Notes under the pieces: model-generated
Database searches by the model: none
Told to the model about the DNA's origin: nothing
Seen by the model: the letters and a program-made list of their open reading frames with translations, nothing else
Source of the DNA: Paracoccaceae bacterium
Lineage (GTDB): Bacteria; Pseudomonadota; Alphaproteobacteria; Rhodobacterales; Rhodobacteraceae
DNA: 5,238 nucleotides
NCBI GenBank assembly: GCA_007123625.1
Contig: SKKS01000272.1
Coordinates: forward strand, 1-5,238
Direction: 5' to 3'
In this document: piece by piece, positions 1-5,238 of the stretch
Numbering within the stretch: the stretch's first letter is position 1
Layout: the number at the start of each line of letters is the position of its first letter
Translations under genes and position numbers: made by a program

Positions 1-438
1 AAGGCCAGCCACGAGGGCGTGATGGTGGCCGAGATGATCGCAGGCGGGCACCCGCACCCTGTGAAGCCGGAATCGATTGCCGGCTGCACCTATTGTCACC
101 CGCAGGTGGCCAGCGTGGGCCTGAGTGAGGCAAAGGCCAAGGAGCGCGGTCACAAGGTCAAGGTCGGCCGCTTCCCGTTCATCGGCAATGGCAAGGCCAT
201 CGCGCTGGGCGAGTCCGAGGGGATGATCAAGACAGTGTTCGATGCCGACACGGGTGAGTTGCTGGGCGCGCATATGGTTGGCGCCGAAGTGACCGAGTTG
301 ATCCAGGGCTATGTGGTGGCCCGCACGCTGGAGTCGACAGAGGCGGAGTTGATGGAGACCGTTTTCCCGCACCCGACCCTGTCCGAGATGATGCACGAGT
401 CGGTGCTGGATGCCTACGGGCGCGCGATCCACTTCTGA
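1..438 (+). CDS. lpdA: Dihydrolipoyl dehydrogenase (E3), C-terminal fragment
   Basis: This is the last 145 residues of the flavoprotein E3, which reoxidises dihydrolipoyl groups on the E2 subunit of 2-oxoacid dehydrogenase complexes and passes electrons to NAD+ in the cytoplasm. The frame is open from base 1, so the start and the FAD/NAD domains lie outside the window (the family is usually about 460-470 aa). Visible residues 1-6 read KASHEG, the end of the central domain. The rest is the dimerisation domain, with GCTYCHPQVASVGL near residues 28-41 and FPHPTLSE at 122-129. His124 and Glu129 match the catalytic His-Glu pair of the family, which supplies the base to the partner subunit. The stop is TGA. 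The KASHEG/GCTYCHPQ style resembles E3 proteins encoded with pyruvate dehydrogenase in alphaproteobacteria, but that partner choice is inference because the upstream genes are not visible. A likely terminator follows at 486-510. Confidence 0.96.
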   Translation, partial: KASHEGVMVAEMIAGGHPHPVKPESIAGCTYCHPQVASVGLSEAKAKERGHKVKVGRFPFIGNGKAIALGESEGMIKTVFDADTGELLGAHMVGAEVTELIQGYVVARTLESTEAELMETVFPHPTLSEMMHESVLDAYGRAIHF

Positions 439-462
439 GCGGGTCTTTCCAGAATGCGCGGC

Positions 463-476
463 CTTGCGACCGCAAG
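463..476. repeat. Short perfect inverted repeat (hairpin)
   Basis: CTTGCG, a two-base centre AC, then CGCAAG form a perfect 6-bp inverted repeat (or a 5-bp stem with a GACC tetraloop) in the convergent gap between the E3 gene and the TDT transporter gene. It lies 9 bases upstream of the stronger hairpin at 486-503. No T-run follows it on either strand, so alone it is not a classical terminator. It may stabilise the 3' end of one or both transcripts. Confidence 0.4.
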
Positions 477-485
477 ACATAGGTC

Positions 486-510
486 ACGCCCCTGACGGGG
501 CGTTCCGTTT
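486..510 (+). terminator. Likely rho-independent terminator after lpdA
   Basis: A 7-bp perfect stem (ACGCCCC / GGGGCGT, 486-492 and 497-503) closes a TGAC loop and is followed on the plus strand by TTCCGTTT, a weak T-rich tail. It starts 47 bases after the lpdA stop. On the minus strand the bases after the stem are not T-rich, so the direction best supported is the end of the lpdA transcript. The palindromic stem could still slow polymerase arriving from the converging transporter gene, whose stop is at 532. Confidence 0.55.
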
Positions 511-531
511 GGCCAACGCCGCAAGTGTCGC

Positions 532-1518
532 TTATGCCACGGCTGCGTTGGTTCGTCCCGCGAGCGTCCCTTTCGCCCAGGCTTGCAGCACCCGGTAGGC
601 GATGACCGGAATCGCCAGCGTTGCCACCACCAGCACCACGCCACCGATGATGCCAGCGGCGCCGCTGCCGCCGGAGACCGTCAGCAAGGCGGATGCGAAC
701 GCCGCCAGTGGAAAGGTGAAGGCGCCCCACAGCGGGGAAAACCCGGCCTCGGTCAGCCAGCGGGCGCTGGCCAGCAACGCCAGCAGAATCGCGCCTGCCG
801 CGATTGCCGATGCGATGCCCAGCGTGTGCAGCCCGAGCATTGTCGCCACCGTCGCAAACAGGCTGGCAGGCGCCAGATGGATCGCCAGAAGCGGACGCAG
901 GGGAGCCGGCGGGACGCGCTGCACCAGTTGCGCCGTGCTTGCGGCCCAGATCGCCAGCGCGACCGGGATCGTCGCCCAGAGGATGGCGTTTGCCAACGCG
1001 GGCTGGCCCAGCGGGATCAGCGAAAGCGGCAACAGGATCGGCCCGACATAGACAAGGTGAAACACCGGCGTGACCACACGCGCCTCGTCCGGCCCGCGCA
1101 AGAGCGTGCGCGTCACCAGCGCGATCAGCACTGCATGTGCCGATGCGCCTGCAATCAGGACCGTCCAAGCCAGCCCAGGCGTGAATGGGACAAGCGCGGC
1201 GGCCAGAAGCGAGAGCGACAGCACCATGGCCGCCAGCCCCGCGCGCCCGGGCAGGACGCGCAGATCCTCGTCGATCACGCCGGGGCGCCGCACGGGTTTG
1301 GCCAGCCACGCCACCATGCAAAAGGCCAGAAGCAGCGCTGCCGCACCAAGGATCATGTCGCCGACCCCTGCGGGGGCGCCCAGCGTGCGCGTGGCTTCAC
1401 GCCAGCTCAGCCCCAGACCCAGCAGCCCCATGATGGGCGGAAAGATCGCCGGCGGCGTGTCGCGCCACAGGCCCGGCGGACGGGATGAAATCGGTGGCGG
1501 CATCGGGGGGCGTTGCAT
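532..1518 (-). CDS. TDT/TehA-SLAC1 family ten-helix membrane transporter
   Basis: This 328-aa inner-membrane protein resembles the tellurite-resistance/dicarboxylate transporter (TDT) family, which includes bacterial TehA and plant SLAC1 anion channels. About ten hydrophobic segments can be drawn (roughly residues 23-40, 52-72, 93-111, 115-138, 152-168, 174-195, 207-230, 234-252, 262-280 and 287-312), matching the ten-helix fold. The block PPAIFPPIMGLLGLGLSWR in helix 1 and SPLWGAFTFPLAAFA in helix 9 are the most family-like stretches. A phenylalanine in the latter (F267 or F270) is a candidate for the gating Phe of TehA/SLAC1. The ATG at 1518 is preceded by GAGG (1524-1527, minus strand) at 5-base spacing, and the stop is TAA. 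The gene stands alone: it converges with lpdA and diverges from the gene at 1818, and no tehB-like methyltransferase is visible. Family members carry small anions. Tellurite resistance is a historical label, and the real substrate cannot be read from the sequence. Confidence 0.87.
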   Translation of the reverse strand: MQRPPMPPPISSRPPGLWRDTPPAIFPPIMGLLGLGLSWREATRTLGAPAGVGDMILGAAALLLAFCMVAWLAKPVRRPGVIDEDLRVLPGRAGLAAMVLSLSLLAAALVPFTPGLAWTVLIAGASAHAVLIALVTRTLLRGPDEARVVTPVFHLVYVGPILLPLSLIPLGQPALANAILWATIPVALAIWAASTAQLVQRVPPAPLRPLLAIHLAPASLFATVATMLGLHTLGIASAIAAGAILLALLASARWLTEAGFSPLWGAFTFPLAAFASALLTVSGGSGAAGIIGGVVLVVATLAIPVIAYRVLQAWAKGTLAGRTNAAVA

Positions 1519-1817
1519 GGGGGCCTCGAAAGCGTTGAAAGCGCGGGGTCAGCCTGCGCGAAACGGACCGCGGCACCGCGCCGACACACCCATGCGATGA
1601 CTGGCATATGCTCCTGTCAGTGGCAAGGCGCGTCGGTTTCATCGGACGGCCCCGGCCTTGGGTCGTGCATTTGCGCAGTGATCCGACGAAGCGCGACCCG
1701 GAACTGCGGCATGTGCTGAAACTTCGGGCAGGTACGGCGGGACAGGCGTGCGCGGGGTGGCGCTGCGGCCCGGCTCTGGTATCGTCGGGTGACCATGATC
1801 GAGAATGACGCGGACCC
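1519..1817. other. Divergent intergenic region, no confident gene
   Basis: These 299 bases separate two divergent genes and must hold both sets of 5' signals. Toward the TDT gene (minus strand) the best sigma70-like pair is CTGACA (1615-1620) and a poor TCGCAT (1592-1597), 17 bases apart. A perfect 8-bp palindrome GCATATGC lies inside this spacer at 1604-1611. An imperfect 8-bp inverted repeat (TCATCGGA near 1639-1646 and TCCGACGA near 1682-1689, one mismatch) sits in the middle. A 66-codon open frame (1608-1808, plus) is present, but it lacks a ribosome binding site and any recognisable motif, so it is not called as a gene. I see no RNA gene or known riboswitch. Confidence 0.5.
1757..1785 (+). 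promoter_or_regulatory. Weak sigma70-like promoter candidate for the 1818 gene
   Basis: A poor -35 (GTGGCG, 1757-1762) and a better -10 (TATCGT, 1780-1785, four of six to TATAAT) are separated by 17 bases, placing a start site roughly 25 bases before the GTG start at 1818. GC-rich alphaproteobacteria often use loose hexamers like this, but such matches also arise by chance. Confidence 0.22.
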
Positions 1818-2522
1818 GTGCCTGACACGCTGCGCTTGATTCTGCGCCTTTTGCGCCATTTCTGGCCGTCGTGCCTGTTGCTGGCGATTCCGCTGCTGAT
1901 GGCGGTATCGTTGGCACGCAGCGGTTGGGCCGATCTGCGGACTGCCGATACCATGTTCCACACCGGCGCGCAGGGAGAGGCCCGCATCCACGACGTCACC
2001 CGCGGGAACGAGCGGCGCAGCCCGCGCTACGGCATGGAGTATAGTTTCGTCACCCGAACAGGCGAGACAATGCGCCAGCGCGGCCCGGTCCCCCGCGCGG
2101 TCGCACGCCATGCGGCGCCGGGCGACAGCCCGCAGGTGTGGTATCTGGCCCATGACCCGTCACGCCACAGCTTCGACCCGCAGCGCGACCGGGCGAATGC
2201 TGTGCAACGGCTGGTGCTGGCGGGCGTTTTCGGGGTGATCTCGCTGGGGGCAGGGCTCTGGCTGGGTCAACCGATGGTTTCGGCGGCGCGCGCGCTGCGC
2301 TTCGGCGCGGTAAGGTTGGCGCAGGTCACCGCACATGCGACGCGCCCCGGCCCACGCGGGGCGCCCTTGCCGGTGCTGGAATGGCGCGACGCGTTCGGAG
2401 CGACCGGCTGGCTGCGCCTGGCCGAGCACCAGCCCGCCGCCCGCTTCCCTGTCGGCAGCTGGAGCATCGAGCTTGCGCGCGACCCGGTCAGCGGGCGCGA
2501 CTGGTGGCTGGCGGATTTCTGA
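1818..2522 (+). CDS. Two-helix membrane protein, DUF3592-like
   Basis: The product is 234 aa and of unknown function. Residues 1-16 are basic and amphipathic. Helix 1 spans about 17-34 and helix 2 about 131-150, so residues 35-130 should lie outside the cytoplasm and 151-234 inside. The segment at 52-122 runs 'A-R-I-x-x-V-T ... EYSFVTRTGE ... PGDSPQVWYLAHDPS', the layout of DUF3592 proteins, whose role is not established. Residues 163-234 look like a second, diverged copy ('L-A-Q-V-T ... EWRDAFGATG ... VGSWSIELARDPVSGRDWW'). The GTG at 1818 is chosen because an in-frame TGA lies at 1806-1808 and the first in-frame ATG (residue 29) would remove most of helix 1. The ribosome binding site is weak. 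The stop TGA lies 66 bases before the molybdenum hydroxylase start, in the same frame, so co-transcription is possible. The family call is by layout only and is moderate; that this is a real coding gene is more certain. Confidence 0.68.
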   Translation: MPDTLRLILRLLRHFWPSCLLLAIPLLMAVSLARSGWADLRTADTMFHTGAQGEARIHDVTRGNERRSPRYGMEYSFVTRTGETMRQRGPVPRAVARHAAPGDSPQVWYLAHDPSRHSFDPQRDRANAVQRLVLAGVFGVISLGAGLWLGQPMVSAARALRFGAVRLAQVTAHATRPGPRGAPLPVLEWRDAFGATGWLRLAEHQPAARFPVGSWSIELARDPVSGRDWWLADF

Positions 2523-2527
2523 GCGCT

Positions 2528-2556
2528 TTGCCTTTGGTGCCGCGCGGCGCTAGGTT
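2528..2556 (+). promoter_or_regulatory. Candidate promoter of the molybdenum hydroxylase gene
   Basis: TTGCCT (2528-2533, four of six to TTGACA) and TAGGTT (2551-2556, three of six to TATAAT) are 17 bases apart with a GC-rich spacer, a common look for Rhodobacterales housekeeping promoters. The predicted start falls near 2563, about 25 bases before the ATG at 2589. The -10 overlaps the left arm of the inverted repeat at 2554-2568, which could be an operator or a hairpin in the early transcript. Confidence 0.35.
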
Positions 2557-2568
2557 GCGCATCGCAAC
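2554..2568. repeat. Perfect inverted repeat at the predicted transcription start
   Basis: GTTGCG, a CAT centre, then CGCAAC form a perfect 6-bp inverted repeat in the 66-base gap before the molybdenum hydroxylase gene. No T-run follows, so it is not a classical terminator for the gene upstream. Its overlap with the candidate -10 and start site fits an operator or a leader hairpin. A second tiny palindrome, GGGAATCCC (2578-2586), follows and covers the only purine-rich stretch before the ATG, so the ribosome binding site is weak and partly self-paired. Confidence 0.4.
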
Positions 2569-2588
2569 AGGTCATCCGGGAATCCCCC

Positions 2589-4859
2589 ATGCACGCCTTC
2601 GGAAAAAGCCAGACTGTCCACCGTGTCGAAGACTTGCGCCTTTTGACAGGGCAAGGCCGGTTCATGGAGGATACCGCGCCGCGCGACGCGCTGCATGCAG
2701 TATTCCTGCGCGCGCCGTTGGCGCATGGGCGGATCGTGGCGCTTGATCTCGGCGCGGCGCGGGAATCGCCCGGCGTGGTGGCGGTATTTGACGCCGCCGC
2801 GCTGGATTCCGCCGGGCTTGCGCTCGCGATGGAGGCCAGCCTGCGCACCAACCGCGACGGGACCATTGGCGCCAGCCCGCCCCGGCCGCTTCTGGCGCGT
2901 GACCGGGTGTGCTTCGCGGGCGAGCCGGTGGCCATGGTGGTGGCGGAAACCGCAGCGCAGGCCCAGGACGCGGCCGAGATGAGCGACCTCGACCTCGACC
3001 CGTTGCCCGCGCATATGGACCTGGGGTCCGGCGGGTCGGCGGTGCATGCGCAGGCGCCGGACAACATTGCCTATGACTGGGCGGTGGGCGATGAACCGGC
3101 GGTTGATGCGGCCTTTGCCCATGCGGCGCATAGGGTCGCGATCACTGTCGAACAGCCGCGCCTGCTTGCCGCACCCATGGAACCGCGCGGCGCCTTTGCC
3201 GAATGGGATGGGCACCGCCTGCACCTGTGCTTCAGTGGGCAAGGCGTGTGGACCATGAAGGAGCGTCTGACCAGCATGCTTCACCTGCGCCCCGAGGATG
3301 TGCGGGTCACCATCCCCGATGTGGGCGGCGGATTCGGGATGAAGGCCATGCCCTATCCGGAATACTTCGTCATCGCGCATGCAGCCCGCGCGCTGGGACG
3401 CCCCGTGCGCTGGCATTCCAGCCGCTCCGAGGCGATCCTGTCGGACAACGCCGGGCGCGACCTGCGGTCCGAAGCGGAACTTGCGCTGGATGCGGATGGC
3501 AGAATTCAGGCCTATCGGGTCCGGAACTGGTCGAATCTTGGGGCATATAATTCAGAATTCGGACAAAATATCCAGTCGGGCCTTTTTTCCATGGTGGCGA
3601 CGGGGGCCTATGACATCCCGGCGGTGCTGGTGCACAGTCGCGGCGTTTATACCAACACCACGCCGGTCGATGCCTATCGCGGCGCGGGCCGCCCCGAGGC
3701 GATCACCGTGCTGGAGCGGTTGATGGACAAGGCCGCGCGGCAGCTTGGGCACTGTCCCTTCGATCTGCGCCGCCGCAACTTCATCCCGCCTGCGCGCTTC
3801 CCCTATGCGACCGTCGCCGGGGACCGGATCGAGGATGGCGATTTCGCGCGCGTGTTGGACCGCGCGCGGGTCGAAGCCGATGTGGCCGGTTTCCCCCAAC
3901 GGCGCGCCGACAGCGCGACGCGCGGGCGCCTTCGGGGGCTGGGGTTGAGCTTCTACATCGAAAGTATTCTGGGCAACCCGGCCGAGGGCGCGGCGGTGGA
4001 GTTTCACGACAATGGCACGGTTACGCTGTTCGTCGGCACCCAGTCGAACGGGCAGGGGCACGAGACGGTCTTTGCGCAATTCCTGTCCGACCAGACCGGC
4101 GTGCCACTGGCGGCAATTCGCGTGATGCAGGGCGACAGCGACCGGATCGCGCGCGGGGGCGGCACGGGCGGATCGCGTTCGGTCACGGTACAGACCAATG
4201 CAACGCTGGCCATGGTCAGCCGGATGACCGCCGCTTTTTCGGGTTTCCTGCGCGACGCGCTGGGCGAGGGGGTGGTTCTGGATGATGGCGCCTTTCGCGC
4301 GCCGGGGTCCAACAGGACGCTGACGCTGCTGGAGGCGGCGGCGCTCGCACGCACACAGGGGCGCGCCGATCTGTTGCGCCATGACGGCGCGGCCGAGCTT
4401 TCGGCGCGGTCCTACCCGAATGGGGCCCATCTGGCCGAGATCGAGATCGACCCCGAGACCGGCGCCCTCCAGTTGGAGCGCTACACGGCGGTGGATGACT
4501 TCGGCAACTTGCTGCATCCGCAACTGGTCGAGGGGCAGGTGCATGGCGGGATCATGCAGGGCGTCGGGCAGGCGATCTGCGAGCGGGTGGTGTTCGACGA
4601 AGATGGCCAGCCGCTGACTGGCAGCTTCATGGATTATGCCATGCCCCGCGCGACCGATCTGCCGTTTGTGCGCTTCCGGTCCGAACCCGTGCCCACCGGC
4701 ACCAATCCGCTGGGGGTCAAGGGATGTGGCGAGGCGGGGACCGTGGGCAGTATCGCGGCGGTGGTCAATGCGGTGCAGGATGCGGTGGGTGGTTCGGTCG
4801 ATGTCCAGATGCCCCTGACCCCCGAGCGAATCTGGCGGCTGTGCCGCGATCGTGCGTGA
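2589..4859 (+). CDS. Molybdenum hydroxylase large subunit (XDH/CoxL-like, AYRGAGR type)
   Basis: This full-length 756-aa protein belongs to the xanthine dehydrogenase/aldehyde oxidase/CoxL family, whose large subunit binds molybdopterin-cytosine-dinucleotide-type cofactor and hydroxylates or oxidises a small organic substrate. Residues about 8-140 form the a/b-hammerhead domain (HRVEDLRLLTGQGRF, then the DPLP turn). About 150-400 form the first cofactor domain, with APMEPRG at 195-201, PDVGGGFGMK at 243-252 and AYRGAGR at 362-368. About 440-740 form the second, with GQGHET at 488-493, GGGTGGSRS at 523-531 and KGCGEAG at 711-717, whose Glu715 is the expected catalytic base. The cysteine of true CO dehydrogenase (AYxCSFR) is absent, so CO oxidation is unlikely. 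The frame is open back to the upstream TGA at 2520, but the ATG at 2589 gives the usual family N terminus. There is no signal peptide. No small 2Fe-2S or FAD subunit gene lies beside it. The substrate is unknown. Confidence 0.95.
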   Translation: MHAFGKSQTVHRVEDLRLLTGQGRFMEDTAPRDALHAVFLRAPLAHGRIVALDLGAARESPGVVAVFDAAALDSAGLALAMEASLRTNRDGTIGASPPRPLLARDRVCFAGEPVAMVVAETAAQAQDAAEMSDLDLDPLPAHMDLGSGGSAVHAQAPDNIAYDWAVGDEPAVDAAFAHAAHRVAITVEQPRLLAAPMEPRGAFAEWDGHRLHLCFSGQGVWTMKERLTSMLHLRPEDVRVTIPDVGGGFGMKAMPYPEYFVIAHAARALGRPVRWHSSRSEAILSDNAGRDLRSEAELALDADGRIQAYRVRNWSNLGAYNSEFGQNIQSGLFSMVATGAYDIPAVLVHSRGVYTNTTPVDAYRGAGRPEAITVLERLMDKAARQLGHCPFDLRRRNFIPPARFPYATVAGDRIEDGDFARVLDRARVEADVAGFPQRRADSATRGRLRGLGLSFYIESILGNPAEGAAVEFHDNGTVTLFVGTQSNGQGHETVFAQFLSDQTGVPLAAIRVMQGDSDRIARGGGTGGSRSVTVQTNATLAMVSRMTAAFSGFLRDALGEGVVLDDGAFRAPGSNRTLTLLEAAALARTQGRADLLRHDGAAELSARSYPNGAHLAEIEIDPETGALQLERYTAVDDFGNLLHPQLVEGQVHGGIMQGVGQAICERVVFDEDGQPLTGSFMDYAMPRATDLPFVRFRSEPVPTGTNPLGVKGCGEAGTVGSIAAVVNAVQDAVGGSVDVQMPLTPERIWRLCRDRA

Positions 4860-4876
4860 TTCGAGTTTTCATTTTT
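4827..4876 (+). terminator. Likely terminator overlapping the stop of the molybdenum hydroxylase gene
   Basis: An outer 6-bp stem CGAATC/GATTCG (4827-4832 with 4858-4863) encloses an inner hairpin GCGGC-TGT-GCCGC (4835-4839 with 4843-4847). Two bases after the outer stem comes TTTTCATTTTT (4866-4876). The right arm of the outer stem includes part of the TGA stop codon (4857-4859). Nested stems followed by a T-rich run fit rho-independent termination, although the outer loop is long and the inner stem sits 18 bases from the T-run, so the geometry is not ideal. Confidence 0.4.
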
Positions 4877-4947
4877 CCAACATTTCAAAGATATCGCGTT
4901 CCGCGTTTCGAAAAAATACGCTTCTGAAACAGAGCACTCCGCAACGA

Positions 4948-4975
4948 AACAGGCCCGCGACGTGGCGGGCCTGTT
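4948..4975 (-). terminator. Strong hairpin terminator between convergent genes
   Basis: An 11-bp perfect stem (AACAGGCCCGC at 4948-4958 with GCGGGCCTGTT at 4965-4975) closes a 6-base loop. It lies 33 bases past the stop of the peptidase gene. Read on the minus strand it ends in TGTTTCGTTG, a modest U-rich tail, so it best serves that gene. On the plus strand the stem is followed by CAGGAG with no T-run, but it would also stop or slow any readthrough from the molybdenum hydroxylase gene 89 bases away. Confidence 0.7.
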
Positions 4976-5008
4976 CAGGAGTTTCAATTTTCCGACCTTC
5001 GGCGAAGA

Positions 5009-5238
5009 TCAGTCGTCCATCGCCTCCAACTCGTCAATAAATCGCGCGATCATGCTCAGGCCCTTGTCCCAGAACGCCGGGTCCGAAGCATCGAGGCCAA
5101 AGGGCGCCAGCAATTCCTTGTGGTGCTTCGATCCACCTGCGCGCAGCATGTCGAAATACTTGTCCTCGAACCCCTCGGGCGATTCCTCGTAGACCGCATA
5201 GAGCGCGTTCACCAACCCGTCGCCAAAGGCATAGGCGT
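5009..5238 (-). CDS. pepF: M3-family oligoendopeptidase, C-terminal fragment
   Basis: These are the last 75 complete codons of a gene entering from the right edge. The readable protein begins AYAFGDGLVNALYAVYEE and continues through GFEDKYFDMLRAGGSKHHKE to APFGLDASDPAFWDKGLSM, ending near FIDELEAMDD. This is the characteristic C-terminal helical end of oligoendopeptidase F-type zinc metallopeptidases (family M3B, usually about 600 aa), cytoplasmic enzymes that cut short peptides. The HExxH zinc motif lies upstream in the protein and is outside the window, so catalytic competence cannot be judged. The stop is TGA (minus strand, 5009-5011). It converges with the molybdenum hydroxylase gene and is followed by the strong hairpin at 4948-4975. 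The family call is confident. The symbol is by similarity to PepF and the exact subfamily is less sure. Confidence 0.88.
   Translation of the reverse strand, partial: AYAFGDGLVNALYAVYEESPEGFEDKYFDMLRAGGSKHHKELLAPFGLDASDPAFWDKGLSMIARFIDELEAMDD

Noticed and set aside
227..1321. Long minus-strand open frame in a different register from the TDT transporter
   Set aside because: It overlaps both lpdA and the transporter, is Arg/Ala/Gly-rich with no domain-like pattern, and is the usual by-product of high GC. The frame at 532-1518 has clear helices and family motifs.
583..1488. Long plus-strand open frame opposite the transporter gene
   Set aside because: The product is an Arg/Gln-rich low-quality protein with no motif. 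It is the antisense shadow of the transporter.
1592..1620. Promoter for the TDT transporter (CTGACA / TCGCAT on the minus strand)
   Set aside because: The -10 matches only three of six positions and would imply a leader of about 70 bases. It is too weak to list as a feature and is mentioned only in the intergenic entry.
1639..1689. Possible structured RNA or riboswitch from the imperfect inverted repeat
   Set aside because: There is one mismatched 8-bp stem over a long loop, with no recognisable riboswitch core, so it is likely chance in GC-rich DNA.
2267..3416. Two long minus-strand frames (2267-3067 and 2550-3416) opposite the DUF3592-like and molybdenum hydroxylase genes
   Set aside because: Both are antisense to genes with strong family motifs, overlap each other, and show no motif or ribosome binding site.
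3552..4544. A 330-codon minus-strand frame opposite the molybdenum hydroxylase gene
   Set aside because: It mirrors the GC-biased codons of the real gene and its translation has no domain-like hydrophobic or catalytic pattern.
2589..4859. Annotation as coxL, aerobic CO dehydrogenase large subunit
   Set aside because: The active-site loop is AYRGAGR and lacks the Mo-Cu bridging cysteine; no coxS/coxM genes are adjacent.
1..5238. CRISPR arrays, tRNA/rRNA genes, insertion sequences or phage genes
   Set aside because: No regularly spaced repeats, cloverleaf, transposase-like frame or terminal inverted repeats were seen on reading both strands.

Overview
This GC-rich window, with strong G/C bias at third codon positions, looks like an alphaproteobacterial chromosome, most likely Rhodobacterales (Rhodobacteraceae/Paracoccaceae). 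That placement is inference from protein style: the E3 tail with its 'GCTYCHPQVASVGL' and 'FPHPTLSE' blocks, and the style of the other proteins and promoters. It has not been tested by a database search. I see no tRNA, rRNA, CRISPR array, insertion sequence or phage gene.

Layout, left to right. (1) 1-438 (+): the C-terminal 145 residues of dihydrolipoyl dehydrogenase (E3), cut by the window edge. (2) 439-531: a short convergent intergenic with two hairpins, one of which is a likely terminator. (3) 532-1518 (-): a ten-helix TDT/TehA-SLAC1-type membrane transporter. (4) 1519-1817: a 299-bp divergent intergenic with weak promoter candidates only. (5) 1818-2522 (+): a two-helix membrane protein with a DUF3592-like layout and what looks like a duplicated small beta module. 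(6) 2589-4859 (+): a full-length molybdenum hydroxylase large subunit (xanthine dehydrogenase/CoxL-like family). It has the AYRGAGR active-site loop, not the AYxCSFR loop of true CO dehydrogenase. (7) 4860-5008: an AT-rich convergent intergenic with terminator structures. (8) 5009-5238 (-): the C-terminal end of an M3-family oligoendopeptidase (PepF-like), cut by the window edge.

The genes do not form an evident pathway. E3 belongs to central metabolism, the TDT protein to anion or tellurite transport, and the peptidase to peptide turnover. The most notable point is the molybdenum hydroxylase large subunit. Such enzymes normally need a 2Fe-2S small subunit and usually an FAD medium subunit encoded next to them, and here neither neighbour is one. 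It appears to have its own promoter (about 2528-2556) and its own terminator (about 4827-4876), so it is probably transcribed alone, or with the DUF3592-like gene 66 bp upstream. I found no convincing undescribed multi-gene system. The findings are local oddities of modest interest.
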